From Methanobacterium sp. (GTDB lineage Archaea; Methanobacteriota; Methanobacteria; Methanobacteriales; Methanobacteriaceae), in contig JACRPY010000004.1 of assembly GCA_016222945.1 (NCBI GenBank), positions 372,001-436,000 of the forward strand: 64,000 nucleotides of DNA, given 5' to 3'. The translations under genes and the position numbers were made by a program. Shown piece by piece: positions 8,967-17,666 of the stretch (within the stretch, counting starts at the first letter, position 1; the number at the start of each line of letters is the position of its first letter). Below the pieces are notes generated by a model. The model ran no database searches and was not told the origin of the DNA. It saw nothing but the letters and a program-made list of their open reading frames with translations.

Positions 8967-10976
8967 TCAATTGAATAGGGGTGTAAGTATTCTAAAAGCG
9001 ATTCCTCCAATTAGTATTGCTGTAACAAAATTTGCTAAAGTAATCATTCCTGCAGATTTCCATCCAAATTCTTTAGCTAAAACTGCTATTGAGGAAGCAC
9101 AAGGTAAATAAAGCATTGCTACAAGGGCAAGGACTATAAATTGAACTGGACTTAAAACTAAAGCTAAATTTGTACCAAAAAATGCTACTAACATCAGCAA
9201 TATGAATTCTTTTCTTATTGCACCGAAAATTAAGAGTACACCTGCAATTACAGGAAGTCCAAGCCAGCCTACAGTTAAAGGTGCTAAAAAATTGCTTATA
9301 GGAGTTAATACGCCTAAAATATAAAGTGCCTGTACAAATGCTGTCCCAAATATATAAATTGGCAGTACAAGGTATATTAATGATTTAGTCCGGACCCATG
9401 TTTGTTTAGCAATTACTGAAATTGTAGGAACTTTAAATGTATGCATTTCCATTATTAATCCTGTAGTTTCTCCCGGAACTAATTTTAAAGCAATTTTACC
9501 TAATAAAAATATGAGTAATAGGTCTATTACATAAAGGGCGATGGCCCACCATACGCTTACAAAAACTGCCACTAAACCAAGAATTACAATAGTTCTAGCA
9601 GCACATGGAGCAAATGTAATGGCAAAAGCTGCAAGTAAACGTTCTCTTCGTGTTTCAAGTATTCTGGTACTATCAATTGCAGGCACATTACATCCATAGC
9701 CTAAAATTAGAGGGATTAATGCTTTTCCATGAAGACCTATCTTGTGCATTGCACTATCCATCATAAATGCTACTCTGGTTAAAATTCCTGAATTTTCAAT
9801 AGCGCTAAGCATTAAATAAAAGGGAATCACAAAGGGTATTATAAGAGTTATACCTGCAACTAAACCCCCTACGGCTCCATTCCATAATATACTGACTAAT
9901 GCGCCACTTATTTGTGGATCTACTGGTTGAAAAAATCCAAATGCTTGTGTAAGTAAGCTTGAAAAGAAATTTCCAACAACAAATGTCCACATGAGCAATC
10001 CACCTATTACCAGGGCGGCTATTACATAACCAAAGACTCTATCTGTTGCTAATTTATCCAGTCTCTCTGAAAATGAAATTTTAATATCTTTTTGAACCTG
10101 TGCACCACCAGCTATGATATTAGAAATAGCATATCGCTCTGATGCAATTACAGAAAAAGACGGTTCATTATGAATTTCCTCAATTTCCCTTGCAAGATTA
10201 TAAGATGTCCGTATTACTTCTTCTGATTTCTTTTCAACCATTTTTTTTATTTCAGGGTCGTTTTCAAGTAATTTAATTGCAATCCATCTATGAGGATACC
10301 CTAAATCTATTTTTTTTGATTCAATTAGATTTTTTAATTTAGATATTCTGTTTTCTACCTCAGCACCGTATTCTATTATAGATTCTTTGGGTTTACTTGA
10401 AGCAAAAGTAGTAGCTGTTTCCATTAGTTTATGTAGGCCTTCCCCTCTAACAGCTACGGTGGATATTACTGGAACTCCCAGTGCTGCTTGTAACTTTTCA
10501 GTGTCAATAACAATTCCTTTTTGTTTTGCTATATCAATTTGATTAACACAAACGATTAATGGGACTTCCATTTCCTTTAATTGCATGGTAAAGAAAAGAT
10601 TTCTTTCTAATACGGCTGCATCCACGACATTGATTACAATATCTGGTTTTTCAAAGGCTATGTATTCTCTTGATACAATTTCTTCCATTGAAAACGTTGA
10701 AAAAGAGTAAATTCCAGGTAAATCAATGACATCAATATCATAACCTTCAAAACATAATTTTCCCTCTGCTCTTTCAATTGTTTTACCTGGCCAGTTTCCC
10801 ACAATTTGATTTGAGCCTGTAAGTTCATTAAAAATAACACTTTTACCTACATTGGCATTTCCCGCAAGTGCAATAGTTAAATGATTACGAGATTTATTTT
10901 TTCCATGTTCTTGCTTATACTTATGTTTTTTACCATCCCATAATATTCTAGAGGAATTATCAGGGGATTCAACCAA
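8967..10976 (-). CDS. feoB: Ferrous iron transporter FeoB
   Basis: About 669 residues. An N-terminal G domain carries the P-loop GNANVGKS (about 39-46), the switch segment around NWPGKT, and DLPGIYSF (G3), with NQID as G4. Then come a helical domain and a C-terminal membrane part with the Gate regions, including GCNVPAIDSTRIL and CAARTIV. The protein imports Fe2+ through the cytoplasmic membrane. It overlaps the upstream DtxR-type gene. The longest frame starts with GTG at 10985, but TTG at 10976 lies six bases behind AGGT of an AGAGGTG sequence, the same spacing as the thermosome gene here, so TTG is preferred. The overlap and order indicate one iron-regulated operon. Confidence 0.93.
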   Translation of the reverse strand: MVESPDNSSRILWDGKKHKYKQEHGKNKSRNHLTIALAGNANVGKSVIFNELTGSNQIVGNWPGKTIERAEGKLCFEGYDIDVIDLPGIYSFSTFSMEEIVSREYIAFEKPDIVINVVDAAVLERNLFFTMQLKEMEVPLIVCVNQIDIAKQKGIVIDTEKLQAALGVPVISTVAVRGEGLHKLMETATTFASSKPKESIIEYGAEVENRISKLKNLIESKKIDLGYPHRWIAIKLLENDPEIKKMVEKKSEEVIRTSYNLAREIEEIHNEPSFSVIASERYAISNIIAGGAQVQKDIKISFSERLDKLATDRVFGYVIAALVIGGLLMWTFVVGNFFSSLLTQAFGFFQPVDPQISGALVSILWNGAVGGLVAGITLIIPFVIPFYLMLSAIENSGILTRVAFMMDSAMHKIGLHGKALIPLILGYGCNVPAIDSTRILETRRERLLAAFAITFAPCAARTIVILGLVAVFVSVWWAIALYVIDLLLIFLLGKIALKLVPGETTGLIMEMHTFKVPTISVIAKQTWVRTKSLIYLVLPIYIFGTAFVQALYILGVLTPISNFLAPLTVGWLGLPVIAGVLLIFGAIRKEFILLMLVAFFGTNLALVLSPVQFIVLALVAMLYLPCASSIAVLAKEFGWKSAGMITLANFVTAILIGGIAFRILTPLFN

Positions 10977-10978
10977 AA

Positions 10979-11713
10979 TCAGCACCTCTCTTCATCAATA
11001 GCTTCAACAAAAACGTTTGATGCTATATCATGTCCAATTGCAAGTTTAGATCCTCTAACTGCAACTTCTACAGGGCCTCCCAGAGGAGCTACTTTAATTA
11101 CATTTATAATAGCACCCATGGTGATTCCCATGTCTAAAAGCCTTCTAATTATCTTATAATCGCCGCGTATAAAGCTTACTTTGCCTTTTTTATCTTTTTT
11201 AAGTTCAAGTATTGGAATTAAGTTTTCATTTCGTTTTCCAACTTCTTCTATATCATCTTCTTTTCGTTTTAGGCATTCTTCACAGCTTGTAAATTTTAAG
11301 TCACATTCCGGAATTACGCTATCGCCTGGACATTTATTGGGATGCTCTAAAAGATGACATAATGCTCTTTCAGCATCATCAGATAAAGAATGTTCCATTT
11401 CACATGCTTGTTCATGGATTTTATGTTTTTTGATTTTTAAAACATCACATAAAAACCTTTCAAGTAATCTATGTTTTCTAGTTACTTTTTTTGCTATTTT
11501 AAGACCTTCCTCTGTTAATACTGCACCTTTGTAGGGTGAATATGTTACATAACCTTTTTTTGATAGTTTTTTTAGCATTTGGGTAACACTTGCTGGTGCA
11601 ATTTCTAATTTTTCTGAAATCTGGGAAGTTGTAACCATTTTTCCCTTAGGGCTAAGTTTGTATATCACTTCAAGGTATTCTTCCACATTTTCGCTTAGTT
11701 CTTTTCCAGACAT
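10979..11713 (-). CDS. DtxR-family iron-dependent repressor fused to a FeoA domain
   Basis: A 244-residue protein. Residues 7-70 form the DtxR winged helix (TSQISEKLEIAPASVTQMLKKL). The dimerisation/metal domain carries HEQACEMEHSLS, where the Cys followed by E-x-EH matches iron-type DtxR rather than manganese-type MntR. A four-Cys segment follows at about 128-150 (CPGDSVIPEC then SCEEC), which may bind metal. Residues 160-240 are a FeoA/SH3-like domain (LLDMGITMGAIINVIKVAPLGGP). Having the FeoA domain on the repressor explains the absence of a separate feoA. It is first in the operon with feoB, and its own start region carries palindromic candidate operators, implying autoregulation by iron. 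Confidence 0.9.
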   Translation of the reverse strand: MSGKELSENVEEYLEVIYKLSPKGKMVTTSQISEKLEIAPASVTQMLKKLSKKGYVTYSPYKGAVLTEEGLKIAKKVTRKHRLLERFLCDVLKIKKHKIHEQACEMEHSLSDDAERALCHLLEHPNKCPGDSVIPECDLKFTSCEECLKRKEDDIEEVGKRNENLIPILELKKDKKGKVSFIRGDYKIIRRLLDMGITMGAIINVIKVAPLGGPVEVAVRGSKLAIGHDIASNVFVEAIDEERC

Positions 11714-11727
11714 TTAGGTTCACCTAA
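11714..11727 (-). promoter_or_regulatory. Candidate DtxR operator over the ribosome-binding site of the dtxR-feoB operon
   Basis: The 14-base sequence TTAGGTTCACCTAA is an inverted repeat of TTAGGT around two central bases. Its half-site equals the outer half of the known bacterial DtxR box (TTAGGTTAG). It covers the Shine-Dalgarno AGGT of the repressor gene and ends one base before its ATG. Binding here would block translation initiation or early elongation of transcription. Confidence 0.6.
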
Positions 11728-11756
11728 TCTCACTATGTATTATACTTAACATACAG

Positions 11757-11783
11757 TTTATATATATTTTTTGGTAAGCCTAA
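11757..11783 (-). promoter_or_regulatory. TATA box and adjacent second candidate operator of dtxR-feoB
   Basis: On the coding strand ATATATATAAAC (11757-11768) is a good archaeal TATA box about 45 bases before the ATG. Directly upstream, in the BRE position, TTAGGCTTACCAA (11771-11783) is an imperfect relative of the palindrome at 11714-11727, with TTAGG and CCAA ends. A repressor bound there would exclude TBP/TFB. Confidence 0.5.
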
Positions 11784-11938
11784 AAATTTACTTAAAAATA
11801 TAAATAATATTTTAAAATAGAAATACTCATAAAATGAAAATAAATGACATTATTTATGGAATTTTCCTAAATCATGCGAAATAGATATAAACCAGCTAAA
11901 GAATAATGATATTAGTCAATTTTAAGGATGTAAATAAT

Positions 11939-12421
11939 ATGGATAGATTTAGTGCAAATAGTGCAATCATAATAAACGTTATACTGGGATATATCCTGTT
12001 GTACATTCTTGGAATAAGCGGAGCATATTCTGTAATCATAGTAGGATTTCTTGCCACTTATTTAACTGTATCCACGGAGAGAAGCTATAAAGTGGGCGGA
12101 GTTGCAGGAGGCATATTAGGATTCATGGTTTTTATATTTGGTTTTTTTATGCCTTCCCTTCCATATACTCTTAACAGTTTATCGAGTTCTCAGACGATAT
12201 CGTTGCAATTAAATGGTATATTTAATTTAATGCTAGCATTTATTTTATTTATGATTATATGTGTTTTATTTGGATTGATTGGGGGAAAAATAGCTCAAAA
12301 AATCTTAAAAAAGGAACCTAAAAAATCAAATAAAACAAAATATCATACCCGCAATAGAATGAACTCCAAAAACTCTAAAAATAAAAGACCAAGTAGAACT
12401 TTAAAAAGGAATTATAAATAA
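11939..12421 (+). CDS. Hypothetical small membrane protein
   Basis: A protein of 160 residues with four predicted membrane segments and a very basic C-terminal tail (KKEPKKSNK ... KNKRPSRTLKRNYK). The repeated glycine-rich segment SYKVGGVAGGILGFMVF resembles small methanogen membrane proteins of the DUF5518 type, but this is a weak match. The longest frame starts at 11906 with no Shine-Dalgarno sequence; ATG 11939 follows AAGGATG by eight bases and is preferred. It is divergent from the dtxR operon, so it may share that control region. Confidence 0.5.
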   Translation: MDRFSANSAIIINVILGYILLYILGISGAYSVIIVGFLATYLTVSTERSYKVGGVAGGILGFMVFIFGFFMPSLPYTLNSLSSSQTISLQLNGIFNLMLAFILFMIICVLFGLIGGKIAQKILKKEPKKSNKTKYHTRNRMNSKNSKNKRPSRTLKRNYK

Positions 12422-12453
12422 AAATCGATCTTAATTATTTATGAGGTTTTTAA

Positions 12454-13653
12454 ATGAAAGCAATAATTGTTGGATCAGGTGCAGGAGGAGGAACTGTTGC
12501 AAAGGAACTTGCTAAATCTGGAATTTCAGTCACAGTAATCGAAAAAGGCCCTATTACTCACATTAAGAAAGCATATACACATTATAATATATTAAATGTG
12601 GGAACTGAGGTATCACAAACTGTCTGTGTTGGTGGTACTACGCTTGTAACAGTAGGAAATGCGGTTAGAACATGTGAAGAACTTTTTAAAAATCTAGGAA
12701 TCGATTTAAGTAGTGAATTTGATGAAATAGACGCAGAATTATGTGTAAAAACACTTCCGGACTCTCATTTTGGAGATGGGACAAAAAAAATAATGGAATC
12801 TGCTAAATCCCTTGGTTTTGAAATTGAAAAAATGCCAAAGTTCATAGATCCAAGTTTATGCAAACCATGCGGTAAATGTGCATTTGGATGTTCAAATGAT
12901 GCAAAATGGACCAGTATGGAATTTATAGAAGAAGCAGAGAAATATGGTGCAAATATTGTAGAAAATACTCCTGTTACAAATATAATCGTTTCGGGTGGAG
13001 AAGTTAAAGGCGTAAAAAGCGAAGATAAAATATTTGAGGCAGATATTGTAGTTATATCGGCTGGTGCAATAGAAACACCACGATTACTGCAAAAAATAGG
13101 TATAAATGCCGGAGAAAACCTTTTTGTAGATACATTTGTTACTGTTGGCGGAATGTTGAAAAAAATAAAGTTTAATAAGGAATTACCGATGAACGCCCTT
13201 ATAAAATTCGATGATTTTATTATAGGTCCTCATTTTTCAGAAGTTTTAGTAAATAAACTTCAAAAATTTAAAGCTCGAAAAAAAGATGTTTTAGGATTGA
13301 TGATCAAGATAAAAGACGAACCTTCTGGCAGAGTCACTCAAAACGAGGTAATTAAATTCAATACTGCAGAAGATGTTGCTCTTTTAGCGGAAGGCTCAGC
13401 AATTGCAGGTTCTATATTAGTTGAAGCTGGAGTAGATCCAAAAACACTTGTATCTACTCATGCAAGAGGAGCTCATCCTGGTGGAACGGCCGCAATTGGA
13501 GATGTAGTGGATAAAAACCTTCAAACAGAGATTGAATCTCTTTATGTAGCTGATGCAAGCGTATTTCCTGAAGCTCCAGGTGCGCCACCTGTACTTACTA
13601 TTATTGCTTTGGCTAAAAGGCTTGCTAAGCATATTGTTAATGAAAAACAATGA
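12454..13653 (+). CDS. GMC-like FAD-dependent oxidoreductase with a 4-Cys cluster motif
   Basis: A 399-residue cytoplasmic flavoprotein. The N-terminus has the dinucleotide-binding GSGAGGGTVAKELA, and the C-terminus has the GMC-type second FAD segment (VADASVFPEAPGAPP) preceded by HARGAHPGGTAAIGD. In between, near residues 130-142, lies C-x2-C-x2-C-x3-C (CKPCGKCAFGC), spelled like a ferredoxin [4Fe-4S] motif. Substrate unknown. The gene begins 32 bases after the hypothetical membrane protein and is followed after 15 bases by a tautomerase-family gene, so an operon with that enzyme is likely. Confidence 0.75.
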   Translation: MKAIIVGSGAGGGTVAKELAKSGISVTVIEKGPITHIKKAYTHYNILNVGTEVSQTVCVGGTTLVTVGNAVRTCEELFKNLGIDLSSEFDEIDAELCVKTLPDSHFGDGTKKIMESAKSLGFEIEKMPKFIDPSLCKPCGKCAFGCSNDAKWTSMEFIEEAEKYGANIVENTPVTNIIVSGGEVKGVKSEDKIFEADIVVISAGAIETPRLLQKIGINAGENLFVDTFVTVGGMLKKIKFNKELPMNALIKFDDFIIGPHFSEVLVNKLQKFKARKKDVLGLMIKIKDEPSGRVTQNEVIKFNTAEDVALLAEGSAIAGSILVEAGVDPKTLVSTHARGAHPGGTAAIGDVVDKNLQTEIESLYVADASVFPEAPGAPPVLTIIALAKRLAKHIVNEKQ

Positions 13654-13668
13654 TTAGAGAGATAAAAA

Positions 13669-14061
13669 ATGCCATTGGTTAAAATAGAAATTAGAAAAGG
13701 AAAATCAGCTGAACATAAAAAAGCAATACTTGATGGAGTTCATGATGCACTTGTAAAATCAATTAAAATACCTGATCATGACCGGTTTCAAAGGCTCTAT
13801 GAACTGAATAATGAAAACTTTGAATCTCCACCTAATAAAACAGATAATGTAACCTTAATTGAGATTACAATGTTTAAGGGTAGAACTATGAGTGCTAAAA
13901 AGGATCTTTATAAAGCAATTGTTGATAACTTAGCCAAAAATCCAGGTATTGATGGAGATGACATAGTAATAATCTTAATAGAACCTCCTTTAGAAAATTG
14001 GGGAATTAGAGGTGGAAAACCTGCTAATGAAGTTGATTTAGGGTTTAATATAAATGTTTAA
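13669..14061 (+). CDS. Tautomerase-superfamily protein
   Basis: The 130-residue protein begins MPLVKIEIRKGKSAEHKKAI, with the catalytic N-terminal proline that is exposed after Met removal in 4-oxalocrotonate tautomerase relatives. Its length and the DHDRFQRLYELN segment fit the longer tautomerase group with two beta-alpha-beta units (PF14552-like). The C-terminus has ENWGIRGGKPANEVDLGF. Such enzymes do keto-enol chemistry with Pro1 as general base; substrate unknown. It directly follows the GMC-like oxidoreductase and is probably cotranscribed. Confidence 0.8.
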   Translation: MPLVKIEIRKGKSAEHKKAILDGVHDALVKSIKIPDHDRFQRLYELNNENFESPPNKTDNVTLIEITMFKGRTMSAKKDLYKAIVDNLAKNPGIDGDDIVIILIEPPLENWGIRGGKPANEVDLGFNINV

Positions 14062-14207
14062 TTATCTAATTTAAAACTAAAAATTTATAGACCATCTTCA
14101 CTCCATTTAATAAAATCAAGTTGAGTTCATTAGATGGCATTAATACCATTTATTAGAGACGTAGAGGCGGTTTACGAATTAATAAATAAGTAAATTTAAA
14201 TTTAGTT

Positions 14208-14792
14208 TTATATTGGTAAAACTTTTCGCCCGTAGACTTCGTTTATAACTTCTGCAAGTCCAACATATATTGCACTGGCTCCTGTTAATATTCCTTCATA
14301 ACCAGCGATAGTTTTTATTGCTAAACTTCCAGTTATGTCTCCTATGGCTAATAGGAAAAACAGTATTGTCAATGTCGCGAATACGACTTGTAATCCACGG
14401 TTAAGTTTTAAAGTTCCAACAAACATTCCTAATGTGAATATTCCCCACATGATTAAGTATGCGGCCATTGCCATTGGATCAGTTTTATCTGCAAGACCTA
14501 ATTTTGGCAGTATAAGTAGTAACACTAAAGACCACCAGAAAAGTCCAAATGAACCAAATGCAACTGTTGCAAATGTATTGCCTTTTTTGTATTCCATGGC
14601 ACATGCAATTACTTGAGCTGTTCCCCCATATGCTATTCCCATTGCTAATATCATACTGTTTACGGGGAAAAACCCTGCATTAGCAAAATTTAACAGGACT
14701 GTTGTCAGTCCAAATGCTATAAGTCCCAAAGGTGCAGGATTAGCCGTCATATCCCTTATTATTACTGATCCATCCTCATTTTTTTCAGTCAT
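14208..14792 (-). CDS. Acetate transporter, AceTr (GPR1/FUN34/YaaH, SatP) family
   Basis: A 194-residue protein with six membrane segments. The family signature appears as NPAPLGLIAFGLTTVLLN near the N-terminus, and AMEYKKGNTFATVAFGSFG matches the second conserved block. Members move acetate (or succinate) across the membrane. It lies 27 bases downstream of acetyl-CoA synthetase on the same strand, so uptake and activation of acetate are encoded together. This fits a hydrogenotrophic methanogen that assimilates acetate as carbon source. Confidence 0.9.
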   Translation of the reverse strand: MTEKNEDGSVIIRDMTANPAPLGLIAFGLTTVLLNFANAGFFPVNSMILAMGIAYGGTAQVIACAMEYKKGNTFATVAFGSFGLFWWSLVLLLILPKLGLADKTDPMAMAAYLIMWGIFTLGMFVGTLKLNRGLQVVFATLTILFFLLAIGDITGSLAIKTIAGYEGILTGASAIYVGLAEVINEVYGRKVLPI

Positions 14793-14819
14793 TATTATAC
14801 CTCATATTTCAATTTTTAT

Positions 14820-16724
14820 TTATTCTTCAAGTGTTGATGTATCTCCTATTTCTTCTCCTCTTTCTCTTGCTCTTAATATTCTCCTCATTATTTTTCCTGA
14901 ACGTGTTTTTGGAAGTGATTCAACCTGTGTAATTTCACCTAAAACAGCTACAGGCCCTAATTCATATCTTATGTGCTTTTTTAATTCTTCAATTAGCTTA
15001 GTTTTAAGTTTATTGCCTTCTTTCAATATTAAGAATGCTTTGATTACTTCTCCTTTTATGGGATCAGCTTTTCCTATAACTGCAGCTTCTACCACTGCAG
15101 GGTGGCTTACAAATGCAGATTCAACTTCAGAAGTTCCTATTCTATGACCTGCTATTTTTAGTACATCATCTGATCTTCCCTGAATCCAGAAGTAACCGTC
15201 TTCATCTTTTCTTACAATATCTCCTGCCCTATATACGCATTTAGGGAATTCTTTCCAGTAAACATCGACAAATCTCTCTTCATCTTCATATAGGGTCCTA
15301 AACATTGCTGGCCATGGTTTTTTAATTGCTAAATACCCTCCTTTTCCGAGTGGCACTGGATTACCGTCACTATCTACTACATCAGCATCTATTCCTGGCA
15401 ATGGTTTTGTGGCTGATCCTGGTTTTAGTGGAGAGGATGGTATTGGTGAAATCATGTGCATTCCTGTTTCTGTCTGCCACCAAGTATCCATAATTGGACA
15501 GTTTTCTTGACCTACATTTTTATAATACCATATCCATGCCTCTGGATTTATTGGTTCTCCTACAGTTCCCAATATTTTCAAAGATGAAAGGTTATACATA
15601 TTTGGATATTTATTTCCAAACCTCATCAAATGCCTTATGGCTGTTGGAGCTGTGTAAAACTTAGTAACTCCATATTTTTCTACTATTTGCCACCATATTC
15701 CCGGATTTGGGTAATCTGGAGCTCCTTCATATACAACGGTTGTTGAACCTAGAAGAAGGGGGCCGTAGAGCACATAACTGTGTCCTGTAATCCATCCAAT
15801 GTCTGCTGTACACCACCAAAGGTCTCCATCATGTATATCAAAAACGTTTTTTAGTGTTGTAGCCACTCCTACCATGTATCCGGCAGTTGTATGTAAAACT
15901 CCTTTAGGTTTTCCTGTACTTCCTGAAGTATATAATATAAATAAAGGATCTTCTGCATCCATTTGTTCGGCTTCAAATTCTGCTGGCTCTCCTTCTATAA
16001 TTCTTTCATAGAATATTTCTTTTCCACTTAAATCAGACATTTCTATGGGAATATCTGTATGTTTTACAACTATCACTGTTTCAACTGTAGGGCATTGTAA
16101 TATTGCTTCGTCTGAAATTTTCTTTAAATCAATGATTTTACCTCTTCTATAAGTACCGTCTGCAGTAATAAGGATTTTTGCTCTAGCATCATTTATTCTT
16201 TCCACAAATGCACCTACACTTAAGCCAGAATAGACAACACTGTGAATTGCACCTATTTTTGTGCATGCAAGTAATGTAATTATTAGTTCTGGACACATTG
16301 GAAGGTAAGTTGATACTTTATCTCCTTTTTTAACCCCTAAATTTTTAAGGGCATTTGATAATTTGTTTACTTCCCTATATAACTCGTAATAGGTGATTTT
16401 TTTTTCATCACCTCGTTCGTTTACATATAAAATTGCCACTTGATTTCTTTTATCAGTATGAATCCATCTATCAACTGCATTGTAAGCTAAATTAATTTTA
16501 CCTCCAACAAACCATTTATAAAAGGGTTTATTGCTTTCATCAAGTATTTTATCCCATTTTTTAAACCATACGAATTGCTCTGCCTTTTCAGCCCAGTATT
16601 TCTCAATATCCTTTCCTTTTTCAAGTTCTGCTTCCCAATTTTTTATATGGGCTCTTTCAACTACTTCTTTATTCGGCTTAAAGATTCTTTTTTCTTCTAA
16701 CAAGACATCTGTATCGTATGTCAT
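14820..16724 (-). CDS. acsA: Acetyl-CoA synthetase, AMP-forming
   Basis: 634 residues, the usual length for Acs. Seen are the nucleotide-binding YTSGSTGKPKGVLH, the GWITGHSYVLYGPLL block with the conserved WWCTADIGW before it, the WWQTETG motif, and the C-terminal LPKTRSGKIMRR with Lys611 at the place of the acetylated lysine of bacterial Acs. It makes acetyl-CoA from acetate, ATP and CoA in the cytoplasm. The acetate transporter follows in the same transcription unit. The promoter (TATA near 16783-16793) is preceded by a 20-base tandem repeat. Confidence 0.95.
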   Translation of the reverse strand: MTYDTDVLLEEKRIFKPNKEVVERAHIKNWEAELEKGKDIEKYWAEKAEQFVWFKKWDKILDESNKPFYKWFVGGKINLAYNAVDRWIHTDKRNQVAILYVNERGDEKKITYYELYREVNKLSNALKNLGVKKGDKVSTYLPMCPELIITLLACTKIGAIHSVVYSGLSVGAFVERINDARAKILITADGTYRRGKIIDLKKISDEAILQCPTVETVIVVKHTDIPIEMSDLSGKEIFYERIIEGEPAEFEAEQMDAEDPLFILYTSGSTGKPKGVLHTTAGYMVGVATTLKNVFDIHDGDLWWCTADIGWITGHSYVLYGPLLLGSTTVVYEGAPDYPNPGIWWQIVEKYGVTKFYTAPTAIRHLMRFGNKYPNMYNLSSLKILGTVGEPINPEAWIWYYKNVGQENCPIMDTWWQTETGMHMISPIPSSPLKPGSATKPLPGIDADVVDSDGNPVPLGKGGYLAIKKPWPAMFRTLYEDEERFVDVYWKEFPKCVYRAGDIVRKDEDGYFWIQGRSDDVLKIAGHRIGTSEVESAFVSHPAVVEAAVIGKADPIKGEVIKAFLILKEGNKLKTKLIEELKKHIRYELGPVAVLGEITQVESLPKTRSGKIMRRILRARERGEEIGDTSTLEE

Positions 16725-16800
16725 TTTATTTCCACCGTTTTTTTACCTTTTATCTAACTATGCTAATTGCTTAGTTCTTTTTAATATATATATTTTACTA

Positions 16801-16840
16801 TTATTAATCATTATAAATAATTATTAATCATTATAAATTA
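16801..16840. repeat. 20-base tandem repeat upstream of the acs promoter
   Basis: TTATTAATCATTATAAA plus three bases occurs twice head to tail (16801-16820 and 16821-16840; 18 of 20 bases identical). It lies just upstream of the acs TATA box (leftward promoter). Direct repeats at two helical turns are a plausible site for a regulator bound as two dimers on the same face; simple AT-rich drift is the alternative. Confidence 0.55.
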
Positions 16841-16895
16841 ATTTTTTCCAATGGACTGTGGTAAAAAAAGATTGTTTAAAAATGAAAAAAAATAT

Positions 16896-17408
16896 TTAGT
16901 GTTTACCTAAAATTTTATCCATAGATGATTTAATAGAACCCTTCAAAGGATTTAAAATAGTTTCAGATGTTCCTTTATCACCATTATCCTCATCAGAATT
17001 ATAATTAGGATTTATTTGCCTTAAAACAAAATCTTCAAGCCAATCCGCAAGTTCATAATGCTGAAGGTCTTCAAAAAATACCCATGCGTAACCTTCATGT
17101 TCTGGACTTATAGTAAGTTCACCTTCTACTGCTTTACCTGACATTACAATGTGAATAGCTCTTATGAATGGTAAATTCTGCTGGCAAACCCCAACAACAT
17201 GATCTAAGGCAACTTTTAGCTTTGTTTCTTCATATACTTCCCTTATAAGTGCATGGTCAAAAGATTCGCCCTGGTCTACTTTTCCTCCAGGAAGCTCCCA
17301 TTTCCCAGAATTAGTTTTAGAATCAGTAGATCTCTTTAAAATTAGGATTTTACCATCGTCATCAGTTAATAAAATCCTCACTGCCAGACCAAAAACATAT
17401 TCTATCAT
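16896..17408 (-). CDS. Nudix hydrolase
   Basis: A 170-residue protein. The Nudix box runs from GGKVDQGES to REVYEETKL: G-x5-E-x7-REV-x-EE is intact, but the last Gly of the consensus is Lys. The strand before it (ILKRSTDSKTNSGKWELPGG) is also typical. It would hydrolyse a nucleoside diphosphate linked to another group, with metal held by the box glutamates; a MutT-like sanitising role is possible. A C-terminal tail of about 40 residues (PNYNSDEDNGDKGTSE...) looks disordered and is not part of the fold. The gene stands between the acs operon and the thermosome gene, all leftward. Confidence 0.85.
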   Translation of the reverse strand: MIEYVFGLAVRILLTDDDGKILILKRSTDSKTNSGKWELPGGKVDQGESFDHALIREVYEETKLKVALDHVVGVCQQNLPFIRAIHIVMSGKAVEGELTISPEHEGYAWVFFEDLQHYELADWLEDFVLRQINPNYNSDEDNGDKGTSETILNPLKGSIKSSMDKILGKH

Positions 17409-17539
17409 TTAATCGCTTCCTAATATTTGTTTTAATATTAATTTTCAGTTTAAATATATCTATCTATAAATAGGCAAGATAAAATGAAAAAAGTAGCTTT
17501 TGATTGAATGGAAAATAAATTAAAAAAAATAAAAAGAAA

Positions 17540-17661
17540 TTAAAGGCTTCAGCCTTTAAATGCTCGAAAATCTTTCAAAATTCTACGAATTTTGATGCCA
17601 CGAAAATTTTAAATTTTCGTATGCTTTGATTTTCGGCATACAAAAATTCTATGAATTTTTG
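17540..17661 (-). repeat. Hairpin-array repeat, copy A, directly downstream of the thermosome gene
   Basis: Five perfect or near-perfect stems follow the thermosome stop codon. They are 17641-17661 (9-base arms, loop TAT), 17600-17620 (10-base arms around one base), 17576-17594 (8-base arms, loop TAC), 17540-17559 (9-base arms around TC), and a closing stem CGAAAATC 17565-17572 with GATTTTCG 17628-17635. Linkers ATGCC/GGCAT pair around the second stem. On the leftward strand this could form a branched RNA at the mRNA 3' end. The linkers GGCATC and CCAC recur in the other copies. Confidence 0.75.
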
Positions 17662-17666
17662 CAGGG

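Noticed and set aside
14134..14193. 19-codon frame (begins MALIPFIRDVEAVYELINK) between the tautomerase and acetate transporter genes
   Set aside because: Reads like protein and could be a remnant, but it is short, has no clear ribosome-binding site and cannot be tied to a family.
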